Assembly (NCBI GenBank): GCA_037349105.1
Contig: JAYJMM010000103.1
Span: 744,001 to 808,000 of the forward strand
Direction: 5' to 3'
Length of the DNA: 64,000 nucleotides
Source of the DNA: Limnomonas spitsbergensis
Taxonomy: Eukaryota; Chlorophyta; Chlorophyceae; Chlamydomonadales
The position numbers and the translations under genes were made by a program. This document shows positions 23,649 to 33,394 of the stretch, piece after piece. The notes below the pieces were generated by a model. That model was not told the origin of the DNA and searched no databases. It was given only the letters and a program-made list of their open reading frames with translations. Every line of letters starts with the position of its first letter. Within the stretch, counting starts at the first letter, position 1.

Positions 23649-24026
23649 TTATCGGTTCGATCCTGTCGCAGTTTCATTGACAGAACCCTGCCGTCGGCTC
23701 GAAAGAGTTTTGAGACACGCGTGTCGGGCACTCGCGTCCCATTAGACCGCTAGGATTGAATTATTCAACTTCCCGAGCTGAATCCAGACCAGTGCCTAAA
23801 GCAGGACTTAGCACCGAAGAGGAGTACAACAGTATTTACTACTGGTACCACTCTCGAGGAGGACTAGAAGCGTATCCCCCGCTACCCAGCAACACCAGCA
23901 ACGTTTCGGAGTTGACCCAGACGAGTGAGTTCGATTTCGACTTCGAGTCGGTTAGAATTCCGTACAAACCAGTCTTGGCCTAAAGGCACCCTCGTGACTG
24001 AATAACGCATTACTTATTCATTTACA

Positions 24027-25688
24027 ATGGTTAAACGCGCAACAAAATCCACCTACCGCACAGTGACGCACATGAATCTCAACCAGCCACCGGTAGTGCA
24101 GCTGCCACCTCAAGCACCAGCCCCAGCTCCTGTCGAGACCGCTCCTAGCGCGGCCCCAGTCTTGGCCACTGCTGCTGCCCCAGTGCCAGCCCTGACCCCA
24201 GTCGTCACTGCCGTGACTTCAGCACCAGTCGTCGCTGCCGTGACTCCAGCACCAGTCGTCGCTGCCGTGACTCCAGCACCAGTCATCGCTGACGTGGCTC
24301 CCGCCATCGCACCTGTACCCGTCGTAGCAGCGGTTGCCACCGCGTCCCAGGCTGCGCTCCAGATTATCACACCCTGTGTGGCAGGAACCAGCTCCGGCCC
24401 GCTGCCGCGCCAGGCCAACGAGCGCAGGCGCTCGCTGTCCCCTGAAACAAAACGAGCCTTCATGAAGGAACTGGCCACCATGCTAAAACAAGGTGATTCA
24501 GCTTTGTGGAATTCATTCCTTGACCAGACTTCCCCAAATTTGAATGGAACCCAGCCCACCCTAGTACCAGCCATTAATCCTGTCGTGAATCCTGTCCAGT
24601 ACCAGACCAGCCCAATTGTCCTCCCTGACGACAATGAACTGCCCAGCATGAATCACGATACCAGGCCGAATAACGTGCACCTGAACTTGCGTAACCAGCC
24701 TATCCTGAACACTGGTCCAACACTTGTTCACCGAGCAACCAATCATGTCTTGCACCCGAGGGAATCTAATTTCCGCCCCCGTCGTACCCTCCCAGCCCTC
24801 CCGGCCCCCGGCAGGATGGATACCAGATTCTTCGTCCGATGCAAGGACAAGCCCAGGCTCATCGCGATGACGCTCGAGGAGCTCCGGACATGGCTCATCG
24901 AGAATGGGCACAACTACCCAGAAGATATCAGCGTCTTCGTTGACGACCCAGAAGTCAAAGAGTTCATTATGAACTTCCTGCACTCGCACATGGTGTTTGA
25001 GCACGACGAGTTCATCCAGGAGCTCACCAGCTTCATCTCAGGCGAGGTACGAGATCCAGTCGACGTAGCTAGAGAGCAACTAGTGGGAGGCCTGATTACT
25101 CAGGGCAACCAGACTGCTGCGCAGTACACACACCAGTTCACGCACGTCACGAGACTCCTGCCCAGCGAAAACCAGACCACACTTTGCGTACATTACCTAG
25201 CAGGCATGCGACCTGAACTTAGGCAGCGATGCTTTCTAGACAAGAATGGCAAATCTTGGCAGTCTCTAAAAGACCTCATGAAGTATGCTCAAATTGAAAA
25301 CTTGCGCATGACTGTACCAGCCCAGCCCACCCCTATGCCTACATCTGGCTACTACCCAGTTACCAGTGCAGCACCCAGACAAGATTATCCTTCCCGTAAA
25401 CAGGAGTACCAGGTCCAGGGGTCCAACCGCCTCAAGGGGCGCATGGCTCACACCGAGGCCAAGCGCAAGTCTGACGAATACCAGACTAGCTCCGGAAAGG
25501 AGGCCAAGAAGTACAAGGAGCCTCCTGAGAAGTGCCCCTACTGGCGCTACGTGGGTACGCTCTCCCTCGCAGCCAAGGCCTCACTACTAGAGTACAACGT
25601 CTGTTGGTACTGCCGAGGGGGCTGCCACCGAGCACGAGATTGTCCAGACAAGAAAGAAAACAGGCCCCCTAACAAGGACGACAAGTAG
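24027..25688 (+). CDS. gag: Gag polyprotein of the chromovirus
   Basis: 553 codons from ATG 24027 to TAG 25686-25688. The first ~110 residues are rich in Ala, Pro and Val with TPAPVVAAV-like repeats from a short DNA tandem repeat. The centre (about residues 270-430) looks like a retrotransposon gag capsid region (VDVAREQLVGGLITQGNQTA, LLPSENQTTLCVHYLAGM). Near residues 526-539 there is a CCHC zinc knuckle, C-x2-C-x4-H-x4-C. This is the structural particle protein and binds element RNA. The stop is a single TAG after which the same frame runs straight into pol. Confidence 0.93.
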   Translation: MVKRATKSTYRTVTHMNLNQPPVVQLPPQAPAPAPVETAPSAAPVLATAAAPVPALTPVVTAVTSAPVVAAVTPAPVVAAVTPAPVIADVAPAIAPVPVVAAVATASQAALQIITPCVAGTSSGPLPRQANERRRSLSPETKRAFMKELATMLKQGDSALWNSFLDQTSPNLNGTQPTLVPAINPVVNPVQYQTSPIVLPDDNELPSMNHDTRPNNVHLNLRNQPILNTGPTLVHRATNHVLHPRESNFRPRRTLPALPAPGRMDTRFFVRCKDKPRLIAMTLEELRTWLIENGHNYPEDISVFVDDPEVKEFIMNFLHSHMVFEHDEFIQELTSFISGEVRDPVDVAREQLVGGLITQGNQTAAQYTHQFTHVTRLLPSENQTTLCVHYLAGMRPELRQRCFLDKNGKSWQSLKDLMKYAQIENLRMTVPAQPTPMPTSGYYPVTSAAPRQDYPSRKQEYQVQGSNRLKGRMAHTEAKRKSDEYQTSSGKEAKKYKEPPEKCPYWRYVGTLSLAAKASLLEYNVCWYCRGGCHRARDCPDKKENRPPNKDDK

Positions 25689-28600
25689 GAACTAGAACAG
25701 GTTGTATTTCCGGGTCCACCTCCTGTCCATAGATGTCTCGTGTGCGCTGCAGTTGCTACTGCCTTGCCTGAACTAATGAACTCCAGCTTCCTGACGTACG
25801 ACACAGTACTTTGTAACGAACGCTGCCAATGCACCTGTGTGCTACCAGTCATTCTTTCTCGCTCACCAGAAACGCACCAGATATACGTTGCTAAGACTAG
25901 AGCTGTAGCAAGGCTTTACTTAAACAACAGACCCAAGACCAGTTCTTGCTTACTAGTTTCCTCCAGACAAGCAGCAGGTTTACAATCGCTATTACGACAA
26001 TCCAGCCTAGTCAAAACGTTTGAATCTAGCTCAGCTGTTGGTACTGCTGTGAACAAGGGTATGAAACCTTCTCCCATACTAGCGTTCGTAATCCCAGCTG
26101 ACACGAGAGAAACTGCCCAGTGCCGAGTTCTAGCACAAGTACGAGGTGATGAACCAGACCAGACAGGACAACCAGTTGATACGAATAGTAGGAACGAGAA
26201 TGACGAGCAACTAGCAGCAATCTATGACGGCCAGGTACATGGTAACCAGCTCAAGTGTCTATTTGATTCGGGTGCATCTTCCTGCTTCATGGGTGCAAAA
26301 CTTGCCAAGAAATTGGGACTCCAGATTCGTTCCAGTAAATATCGTGCTGTGGCCACAGCGGCTGGTCGAGATTGTATTGTCCTAGGTTCCGCTAGTCTCT
26401 TAATTAAGTTCGGCCGGGCTGATTTTGAGACTGTGGTTCACGTCCTACCAGCGTTTCTCGATTCGATTGATATGATAATCGGCGAGGACTTCATGAAAAC
26501 ACACTCCTGTCAACTACAATACAATCCAGACCAGTCATCAGTACTTACCCTCCGACAAGGAGAGGTTAAGATCAAGCAAAACGTGTGTTTACGTGGCACA
26601 GCGGCTGTGATAGTTACGCAGACTGTGAAGACCACTCTAGGTTCAGCTTCCACTGAATACCCTGATCCGGTGAATCCGACACATGGCAATAACCCTGGAC
26701 CGAGTGAAACCGAAGACGAATCCCCAACCAGTCCCGATCAAATCCCAGCTGGCCTCGCAGCCAGATATCTCAAGTCTGGTCGACACCGCGCATTCATAGC
26801 TGTACTGACACCGCATGCTATCGACCCAGACGAAGAGCTACAACCAGTACCAAACCCAGAAGGAGAACCAGACGAGCCGAGTAGTACTTGTCGAGAAAAG
26901 ATTACTTTTAACCTGAACCATGTACCACCAGACATGCGCACATCGATTACTTCACTGATCGACGAGTACGCTGACATTTTTTCGGAAACACCTCGAGCTG
27001 GCGGAGCGAAAGTCCCACCCCTGGAGCACACGATCGATCTGGTCGCTGGCGCTAAACCACCTTTTCGCAGGAACTTTCGCCTCTCACCAGCCGAGTCCGA
27101 AGAACTCAAGAAACAGGTTGCTGAACTACTAGATAAAGGAATCATCACTCCTGTCAACAGTCCTTATGGGGCCCCAGTCTTATTTATTAAGAAACCGAAT
27201 GGAGGACTTCGGTTCTGCCTTGATTACCGAGCCTTGAATGAACTCACTGTCAAGCTACGCTACCCATTACCCAGAATCGATGATCTTCTAGACGCAGCTC
27301 GAGGAGCTTCATGTTTCTCATGCCTAGACATGGCAGGTGGCTTTCACCAACTGCTCATTTCAGAGGAAGACCAGCCCAAGACAGCTTTTGCTACACCCTT
27401 TGGACACTATGCATGGCGTTGCCTGCCCATGGGTCTGTCAAATGCTCCCAGTCAATACCAGAGCACCGTGAACAAGATCTTTGCAAACCTAGCATTTGTC
27501 CTCATCTACATTGATGACATCATGATCCTGTCCCAAACACCAGACCAGCACCTCCAGCATTTACGACAGGTGTTTGACAAAATACGAGAATCAGGACTCC
27601 AGGTCAAATTTTCAAAGTGCAAGTTCTTGCAGAATCAAGTCAAGTATCTAGGGCATATTCTTTCGAAAGAAGGAGTCGCTGCCGATCCAGATAAAATCAA
27701 GTCACTTACCGAGTGGGAATTCCCGACCAGTGCGACAGGTGTGTTGCAATTCCTAGGCCTGGCCAACTACTTTCGAAAATTCATACCCAACTTGTCCAGG
27801 CTGGCAGCACCTCTGTACCATTTGACCAAGAAAACCGTCGAGTTCAAAGGAGACGCTGACGCTCTACTGGCTTTTCAAGCTATCAAGGAAGCATTAGCTT
27901 CACCTCCAGTTCTTGCATACCCAAATCCAGATTTACCGTACGAACTTATTTCTGATGCTTCTGTTACTGGTTGTGGCGCAGTGCTTACGCAGCTGAGTCG
28001 ACCTGTCGCGTACTTCTCTGCCAAGTTCTCACCAGCCGAGCGCAATTACACAACTGGCGAACAAGAACTCTTAGGCATCATCAAAGCACTCAAGGAGTGG
28101 CGATGCTATCTAGAAGGCGGCAATGGCCTAAACATTGTAACTGATCACAATCCACTGACATTTTTCTCCAAGCAACCCACCCTGTCTCGTAGGCAAGCCA
28201 GGTGGAGCGAGTTTCTTTCACGATTCGAGTTCACTGTGAAGTACCGACCTGGTGCTACCAACCCAGCCGATTCACTGTCCAGATTACCACACCAAGGTCC
28301 TTCCCATGCAGCAGTGCTGTTTGCAATCACTGTTAACGAGTCCTGTCCAGATTTCATGCAAAGAATCAAGAACGAGTCTAGCATCGACCCAGAATTCAAA
28401 AATTCCAGTACAACTAGACAGTGGTCCCTTACAAATGGCTACTGGTCCCATGCAGGCCTAGTTATAATACCAGCAGCACTTCGACAAGAAGTCATTCGAG
28501 AACACCATGATACTCCCCTTGCAGGTCATTTCAATTGGAAGACTACACTAGACCACATCAAGCGTCAATTTTGGTGGCCCTCAATTCAGGCAGATGTACA

Positions 28601-29759
28601 ACAATATGTCTCATCATGTGCCTCATGCCAAAGGAACAAGTCTGCAAACAAGAGACCCTTTGGTCAAAACCAGCCTCTAGCAATCCCTGACTCCAGGTGG
28701 CACACTGTCACCATGGATTTTGTGTTTGACCTGCCCCAGTCAGCCAGTGGTCATGATGGTATCATGGTCATTGTGGATAAGCTTACCAAGTTTGTCTGCC
28801 TAGCACCAGTCAGGAAATCTAGCACATCTGAAGATATTGCTCGAGTTTTCATATCTCATGTGTTCCAGCATCACGGTTTCCCTCGAAACATCATTTCTGA
28901 CAGAGATGTACGATTCACTTCGTCATTCTGGAAGACCATGTGCGTACGACTCGGTATGCAGCCCAGATTTTCAACTGCCTTTCACCCCCAGACAGATGGC
29001 CAAACAGAGAGGATGAACCGAGTCGTCGAAGAAGTGCTGAGACATTTCATCGATGGCAACCATGTCACTTGGGAAGAACTCCTACCAGTTGTTGCTATGT
29101 CCATTAACAATGCCAAGACCAGTACGACCAGGCACACCCCGTTCTACCTGAACTGCGGTCGCAACCCGCATACGCCTTTGTCAATCAACATTCCAGACAA
29201 GCAAATACCAGCTCTAGATTCGGTCTTCAGTGACCTGGATGACACACTAGTTCAAGTTCAAAAATTGCTGCGCAGTGCCCAAGATAGACAGTCATCGTAC
29301 GCTGACACGCGCTTCCGAGCCCCTCACACTTTTCAACCAGGTGACCAAGTCCTACTGTCGACGAGAAATTTCAAGTTCCAGACCGGAGTTAAGAAACTCC
29401 ATCCAAAGTATATCGGCCCAGTTACAATCCTGAGTTTGACTTCTGGTGGCAATGCTGCTAGAGTGCAACTTCCCGAGAATTACACACGAGTTCACCCAGT
29501 CTTTCACGTGTCACTCTTACGACCGTTCAAGCCCAGTACCAGTTCACACCCAGTACCTGTCGAGCCTCTAGTCATCGATGGTTTACCAGTTTACAAGGTC
29601 GAGTCTCTCCTGTCGCATCGTATTCGACGAGTGGGCAAAAAGCGAGTCAAGCAGGTCCTAATCAAATGGGTTGGATACGATGACACTCACAATTCGTGGG
29701 AGCCACTCAAGAACCTAACCTCTGATTTACTGCTTGTTGCCCAGAAACTCTTTGAGTAA
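25689..29759 (+). CDS. pol: Pol polyprotein: protease, RT, RNase H, integrase, chromodomain
   Basis: Open in the gag frame from the base after the gag TAG to TAA 29757-29759. The first internal ATG is at 25776. Relative to 25740 the domains are: aspartic protease (LFDSGASS, near residue 175); RT with the FCLDYRALN, FSCLDMAGGFHQ and LIYIDDIMIL motifs (about 440-620); RNase H (SDASVTGCGAVL, near 737); integrase zinc finger HH-CC (about 920-965); integrase core D (TMDFVFDLP), D (ISDRDVRF), E (GQTERMNRVVEE); C-terminal chromodomain (IKWVGYDDTHNSWEPL, about 1284-1339). All catalytic motifs look intact. Chromodomains steer integration to marked chromatin. No start codon is obvious near the frame start, so expression by TAG readthrough is plausible. 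Confidence 0.95.
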   Translation, partial: ELEQVVFPGPPPVHRCLVCAAVATALPELMNSSFLTYDTVLCNERCQCTCVLPVILSRSPETHQIYVAKTRAVARLYLNNRPKTSSCLLVSSRQAAGLQSLLRQSSLVKTFESSSAVGTAVNKGMKPSPILAFVIPADTRETAQCRVLAQVRGDEPDQTGQPVDTNSRNENDEQLAAIYDGQVHGNQLKCLFDSGASSCFMGAKLAKKLGLQIRSSKYRAVATAAGRDCIVLGSASLLIKFGRADFETVVHVLPAFLDSIDMIIGEDFMKTHSCQLQYNPDQSSVLTLRQGEVKIKQNVCLRGTAAVIVTQTVKTTLGSASTEYPDPVNPTHGNNPGPSETEDESPTSPDQIPAGLAARYLKSGRHRAFIAVLTPHAIDPDEELQPVPNPEGEPDEPSSTCREKITFNLNHVPPDMRTSITSLIDEYADIFSETPRAGGAKVPPLEHTIDLVAGAKPPFRRNFRLSPAESEELKKQVAELLDKGIITPVNSPYGAPVLFIKKPNGGLRFCLDYRALNELTVKLRYPLPRIDDLLDAARGASCFSCLDMAGGFHQLLISEEDQPKTAFATPFGHYAWRCLPMGLSNAPSQYQSTVNKIFANLAFVLIYIDDIMILSQTPDQHLQHLRQVFDKIRESGLQVKFSKCKFLQNQVKYLGHILSKEGVAADPDKIKSLTEWEFPTSATGVLQFLGLANYFRKFIPNLSRLAAPLYHLTKKTVEFKGDADALLAFQAIKEALASPPVLAYPNPDLPYELISDASVTGCGAVLTQLSRPVAYFSAKFSPAERNYTTGEQELLGIIKALKEWRCYLEGGNGLNIVTDHNPLTFFSKQPTLSRRQARWSEFLSRFEFTVKYRPGATNPADSLSRLPHQGPSHAAVLFAITVNESCPDFMQRIKNESSIDPEFKNSSTTRQWSLTNGYWSHAGLVIIPAALRQEVIREHHDTPLAGHFNWKTTLDHIKRQFWWPSIQADVQQYVSSCASCQRNKSANKRPFGQNQPLAIPDSRWHTVTMDFVFDLPQSASGHDGIMVIVDKLTKFVCLAPVRKSSTSEDIARVFISHVFQHHGFPRNIISDRDVRFTSSFWKTMCVRLGMQPRFSTAFHPQTDGQTERMNRVVEEVLRHFIDGNHVTWEELLPVVAMSINNAKTSTTRHTPFYLNCGRNPHTPLSINIPDKQIPALDSVFSDLDDTLVQVQKLLRSAQDRQSSYADTRFRAPHTFQPGDQVLLSTRNFKFQTGVKKLHPKYIGPVTILSLTSGGNAARVQLPENYTRVHPVFHVSLLRPFKPSTSSHPVPVEPLVIDGLPVYKVESLLSHRIRRVGKKRVKQVLIKWVGYDDTHNSWEPLKNLTSDLLLVAQKLFE

Positions 29760-30069
29760 ATCAGAATAAACAAGGTCCATACACCTAGTGCCCAGATCAA
29801 GACCTAACTCTGAAACCTCCAGTGAATTAATTTTTACCACTACCTCAAGGAAATTTTTTTTTTCTGACAAGCACAAGATTTTTACAAGCCCAGTGAATTA
29901 ATTTTCTTATCCAGTCCAAGAAACCAGTACCAGAGAATTTATTCTATCTAGCCGGACAGTCAAGGAACAAGCAGAATTAAATTTTCTGGACTAGACCAGC
30001 GATAACTAAAACCAGTTTCCAGGCTCCCGTTCATTGACATTTACCTTCCACCGCGCTCGGCACGCAGCC

Positions 30070-30082
30070 ACGAGGGGAGGTA
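30070..30082 (+). other. Polypurine tract of the chromovirus
   Basis: The purine-rich run GAGGGGAGG (30072-30080) lies just upstream of the 3' LTR, the expected position for the plus-strand primer. Two bases, TA, intervene before the LTR. Confidence 0.6.
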
Positions 30083-30486
30083 TGTAATGGTCATCCAACC
30101 AGTACCCCAGAATTACCAGCGCTAACGCAGCCCAGCTTGCGATATCGGCGATTACGAACCGATACGGAAGCTGCAGGGTCGCCTGGCAAGCCCAGACCAG
30201 AACCCTAAACAGGTTAAACCCTGCAACTCCCTTATAAGCGAGCGCTGCTAGTTATCGGGAAGTCTCAGACGAGATAAATCCATCAGGCTCAATACCTGAC
30301 TGTCCCACTATTCTTTTACAAGTCTCCAGCAGTCTCCCTTTGTGAGCACCCAGTCCCCCCTCCGGTCAACTGTCCTACCGACTACACCTTCACGACTACC
30401 TCCTCACGTTTCTCTACGCCTCTCCAACAGTGAGTCCCTGTCTAGCATTAAAGACCTTAGTCCCCCAGGGACCTAAGACCTTTACA
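30083..30486 (+). repeat. 3' LTR of the chromovirus
   Basis: 404 bp, identical by eye to the 5' LTR, ends TTACA and is followed by the target duplication GCTAC at 30487-30491. Confidence 0.95.
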
Positions 30487-30838
30487 GCTACCCCCGGCAA
30501 GCCGGTCTTGTTCCCCTGACTCCGTGACACGCCCAACCCCACGAAGCCCTCAATCGGAGGCCGATACCCAGGTACTCACCCTCAACCTCTGTCCAACATA
30601 CGTAGAAATCAAACTTCCCCAAACTAGCCAATTCCCTTGCCGCCCAACCAGTAAAACCAGCCGACACAACATCCCAGCAACATTTTCCGTCGCTACGCTC
30701 ACTCTGCTACTAATAACTAATTGCATGCTTAATTCCGATATGTGCTTCTTCTCCACCCATGCACACAACAACTCCGTTTCTCTTGGCCCGACTCACCACG
30801 TGCATACACCAATTACGATTTCCTGCTTTCTTACCCAG

Positions 30839-32290
30839 ATGAGCGACGCGAATCTCGCGACCAACCCGCCTGCTGCTGTCCGTCACAGCGATGGCAACGT
30901 GGCAGCTACCATTTGGATCACCGGCCCTGATCTCCCTGCACTCCTCCGGAAATTCTCACCCCGAGTCTTCGACGATGGCGAACAAAATGGCACGTTCTGC
31001 ATGACCTTTTTTAACTTTCAAAAAAAGCGAAGATTTCCTTTTGGAGCCTGCTTTTTAGCTTCGGTAATGGTCTGCATAACTATCGAAAGGTCGTCGAGGG
31101 CTGCCAGCACACGTTCCACCTGACCGACATTCCGAGAGACGAAGCGAGCATCCCTGCTGAGCAATCGAAACTGCTGCTCTTCTACAACCTGTACCCCCCC
31201 CCCACCACGCCTGAGGCAGAGGTCCAAGAGGCTGCTCAAAACGTTTCTAAAACGGCTTGTCACCGCCACAGGCTGTGCGGTTGCGAACTTCGAGACTTAC
31301 ACCACCAAAGGTGGTAACTTCACGAGGGTCTATTTCGAGGACGCCCGTTCTGTGCTCCGCATCCACCTCATGCTTTACGACGACACGACGGCATTTGAAT
31401 GTCCTACACGCCTGCGTTCATTCGTGCGCACGGAGCTGGGCTTGACTGCCCCTTGCGACGATACCATGGTGCTCCAACTACGGGCTGTCGTACTGCAGGT
31501 GATGCCAGACACCCCCTTGCACACCACGCTGACGCAACACCTCAGCAATTACCCCCGCGGTGCCCCACGGGCTATTGCTCTCCGTGAGCTCTCCCGGGCC
31601 CTGTCACTTGCGGGTCCCAGCGTAGAGTTCCAGACGTTTTACTACGACCGCGACAACTCGCAGTTCATCTTCCATGCGGTCGTAACCGGAGAATCGTTCA
31701 GGGAACGCCTTATGGCGCAATCTACTACACCGGACCAGCCCCGGGCAGGCATCCCAGTGGGTGATTCCCTCATGTGCCTTCTGCCATGCATGTGACATGT
31801 CCTTCTTGACCGCCCTCTACAACGAAAGACAGCAGGCACACACACACCGCACCCCCCCAATTTCAGCTTGCTGTGGCCATCACCAACAAGCCGGACCTCA
31901 ACCGCCCTGATGTTGTGTTGAAGGCTGTCAAAGCCCTCTTCTTGGCTGCTGACTAAGTGTTGACCTCTGCACCCCGCCTTGTGCGCACCAACATGCGCCT
32001 GCAATGCAAGACGAACCCTTGCCAAATCTACGCCGTTTCTGTCGATCGCTTCGAAGATCTACTGCTCTTCACCAACCTCTCCCGCACCATCCGGGTGGGC
32101 GGCATCGATTCAGACAAACTCCTCGTCGGCCCTGGGGACTGTAACAATCCTTACGTGGCTGGACCTGAGCATCGGCAACCTCGGCGCTATCCTTGCCGAG
32201 TCAAAACAATCCCCCAGCGGCGTGTGGGAAACCTTCTCCGAGGTCATGGCCCGCCGGCCAGACCTGAAACAGAAGACACGTCATGAGCAA
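30839..32290 (+). pseudogene. LINE ORF1 remnant (gag-like)
   Basis: Starts at ATG 30839 (MSDANLATNPPAAVRHSDG) and continues through at least three frames: WITGPDLPALLRKF to about 31020, LHNYRKVVEGCQHTFHLTDI to about 31200, then VTATGCAVANFETYTTKGGN to 31795 and LAVAITNKPDLNRPD onward, with an in-frame TAA near 31957. The first break is at an A7 run (31020). The residue pattern is coherent across breaks, so this was one coding region. I recognise no named domain; the position before the enzymatic ORF suggests an RNA-binding ORF1 protein. Confidence 0.6.
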
Positions 32291-32299
32291 CACCAGCAG

Positions 32300-33390
32300 G
32301 ATAACCTCACGTTGCACCCCGTACGGATGCCCCAGAACAAGCGCCCGGCAAACACCTCTGGCGGCTACCGCCAGAAGCCACGCATGACCCTGGTACGCCC
32401 TTTTGTGCCTGCCATGAATCCCCTAGATCTACATGAACCCATTTCCTGCTACCCTCTCTTGCCATGCACCCCACACTCCATTCCAGTTTTATTCAGCTCT
32501 CATCTTCACATTCCTACTGACACCTCTATTTTTCAACACCAAACAACCACCACACTGGCACTTTGTCATCACACACCACCCCCGCCCCCCTCCACATATC
32601 TTCCCTTCTCACTCCCTTTCACCCCTCGTTCCCCTTGCCCACCCCTTATTCCGCCCTTTAGGACTAGCAAGTCCACCAACGCCAAGTCTTCAAGCGCTCA
32701 TCCAGAGATATTAAGTTGGCTACGCCATGTGCAAACTGCAATTCTGCGTTATCAGATTCCTCGCCTCCACAGCCATAATTATGCCATTACCCTGACCAAT
32801 ATTCGAATACATCTATTAAACAGCCTGGTTCACTTTGGAAACATTATTTTATTTGCTAGCACCCTCAGTTTCCTATGCAGTACACTGATTATACATCATA
32901 TTTTATGCCTCCCCCACCCTTGTAATCCATCGCACGGGAACTCCCCACCGTCTCCATTAACCTCACCCCATGCCTCACAACCTACACCCGCTATCCCGAT
33001 CCCTGCTGTCCTTCAGGCCAGACATACACTCCCGCCCTCAGCTCATCTTCCTCTACCTCCAGCCCACATATCCCCCAAACCTACCACTCGCTCCACAAAA
33101 AAACAATGGCTGCAATCTCTCTGGATCATAAAGATAACAAAATGTTACACCCCCCACCGTCATTATCAGCGGTTCCTACTGAGTAAGGCTAAGCGTCTTT
33201 TAGCACGTCTAACACACAGAAAACAAACAGATCCTTCCGTACTCCATCTCCTTTCCCACCACATCTCCTTGCTCCAACACCCTCCTCTATCTCCTAGACC
33301 TCCAAGTATGTCTCCTTCTTTACGTTGCCCCCCGATCGGAGGCATCTCTGAAACCCATGCCTTACAGCGCCCACCTACCACCCCTCACAT
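32300..33390 (+). other. LINE inter-domain stretch without recognised domain
   Basis: C/T-rich sequence in continuity with the LINE. One frame stays open from 31979 to 33838, but 32400-33100 has an odd composition (runs of P, S, T, H, L) and may be partly noncoding. RLLARLTHRKQTDPSVLHLL (about 33190-33250) looks more protein-like. Confidence 0.4.
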
Positions 33391-33394
33391 CCTA

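Larger units (their letters stand above)
23231..30486 (+). mobile_element. Complete Ty3/gypsy chromovirus LTR retrotransposon
   Basis: Two 404-bp LTRs (23231-23634 and 30083-30486) appear identical on reading and have TGTAA...TTACA ends. GCTAC is duplicated at 23226-23230 and 30487-30491, the 5-bp target-site signature of LTR elements. Order is gag, protease, RT, RNase H, integrase, chromodomain, as in Ty3/gypsy chromoviruses. A primer-binding site follows the 5' LTR and a purine tract precedes the 3' LTR. Identical LTRs and open gag and pol frames suggest very recent insertion and possible activity. The right flank is the degraded LINE, so this element may have landed inside it. Confidence 0.97.
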
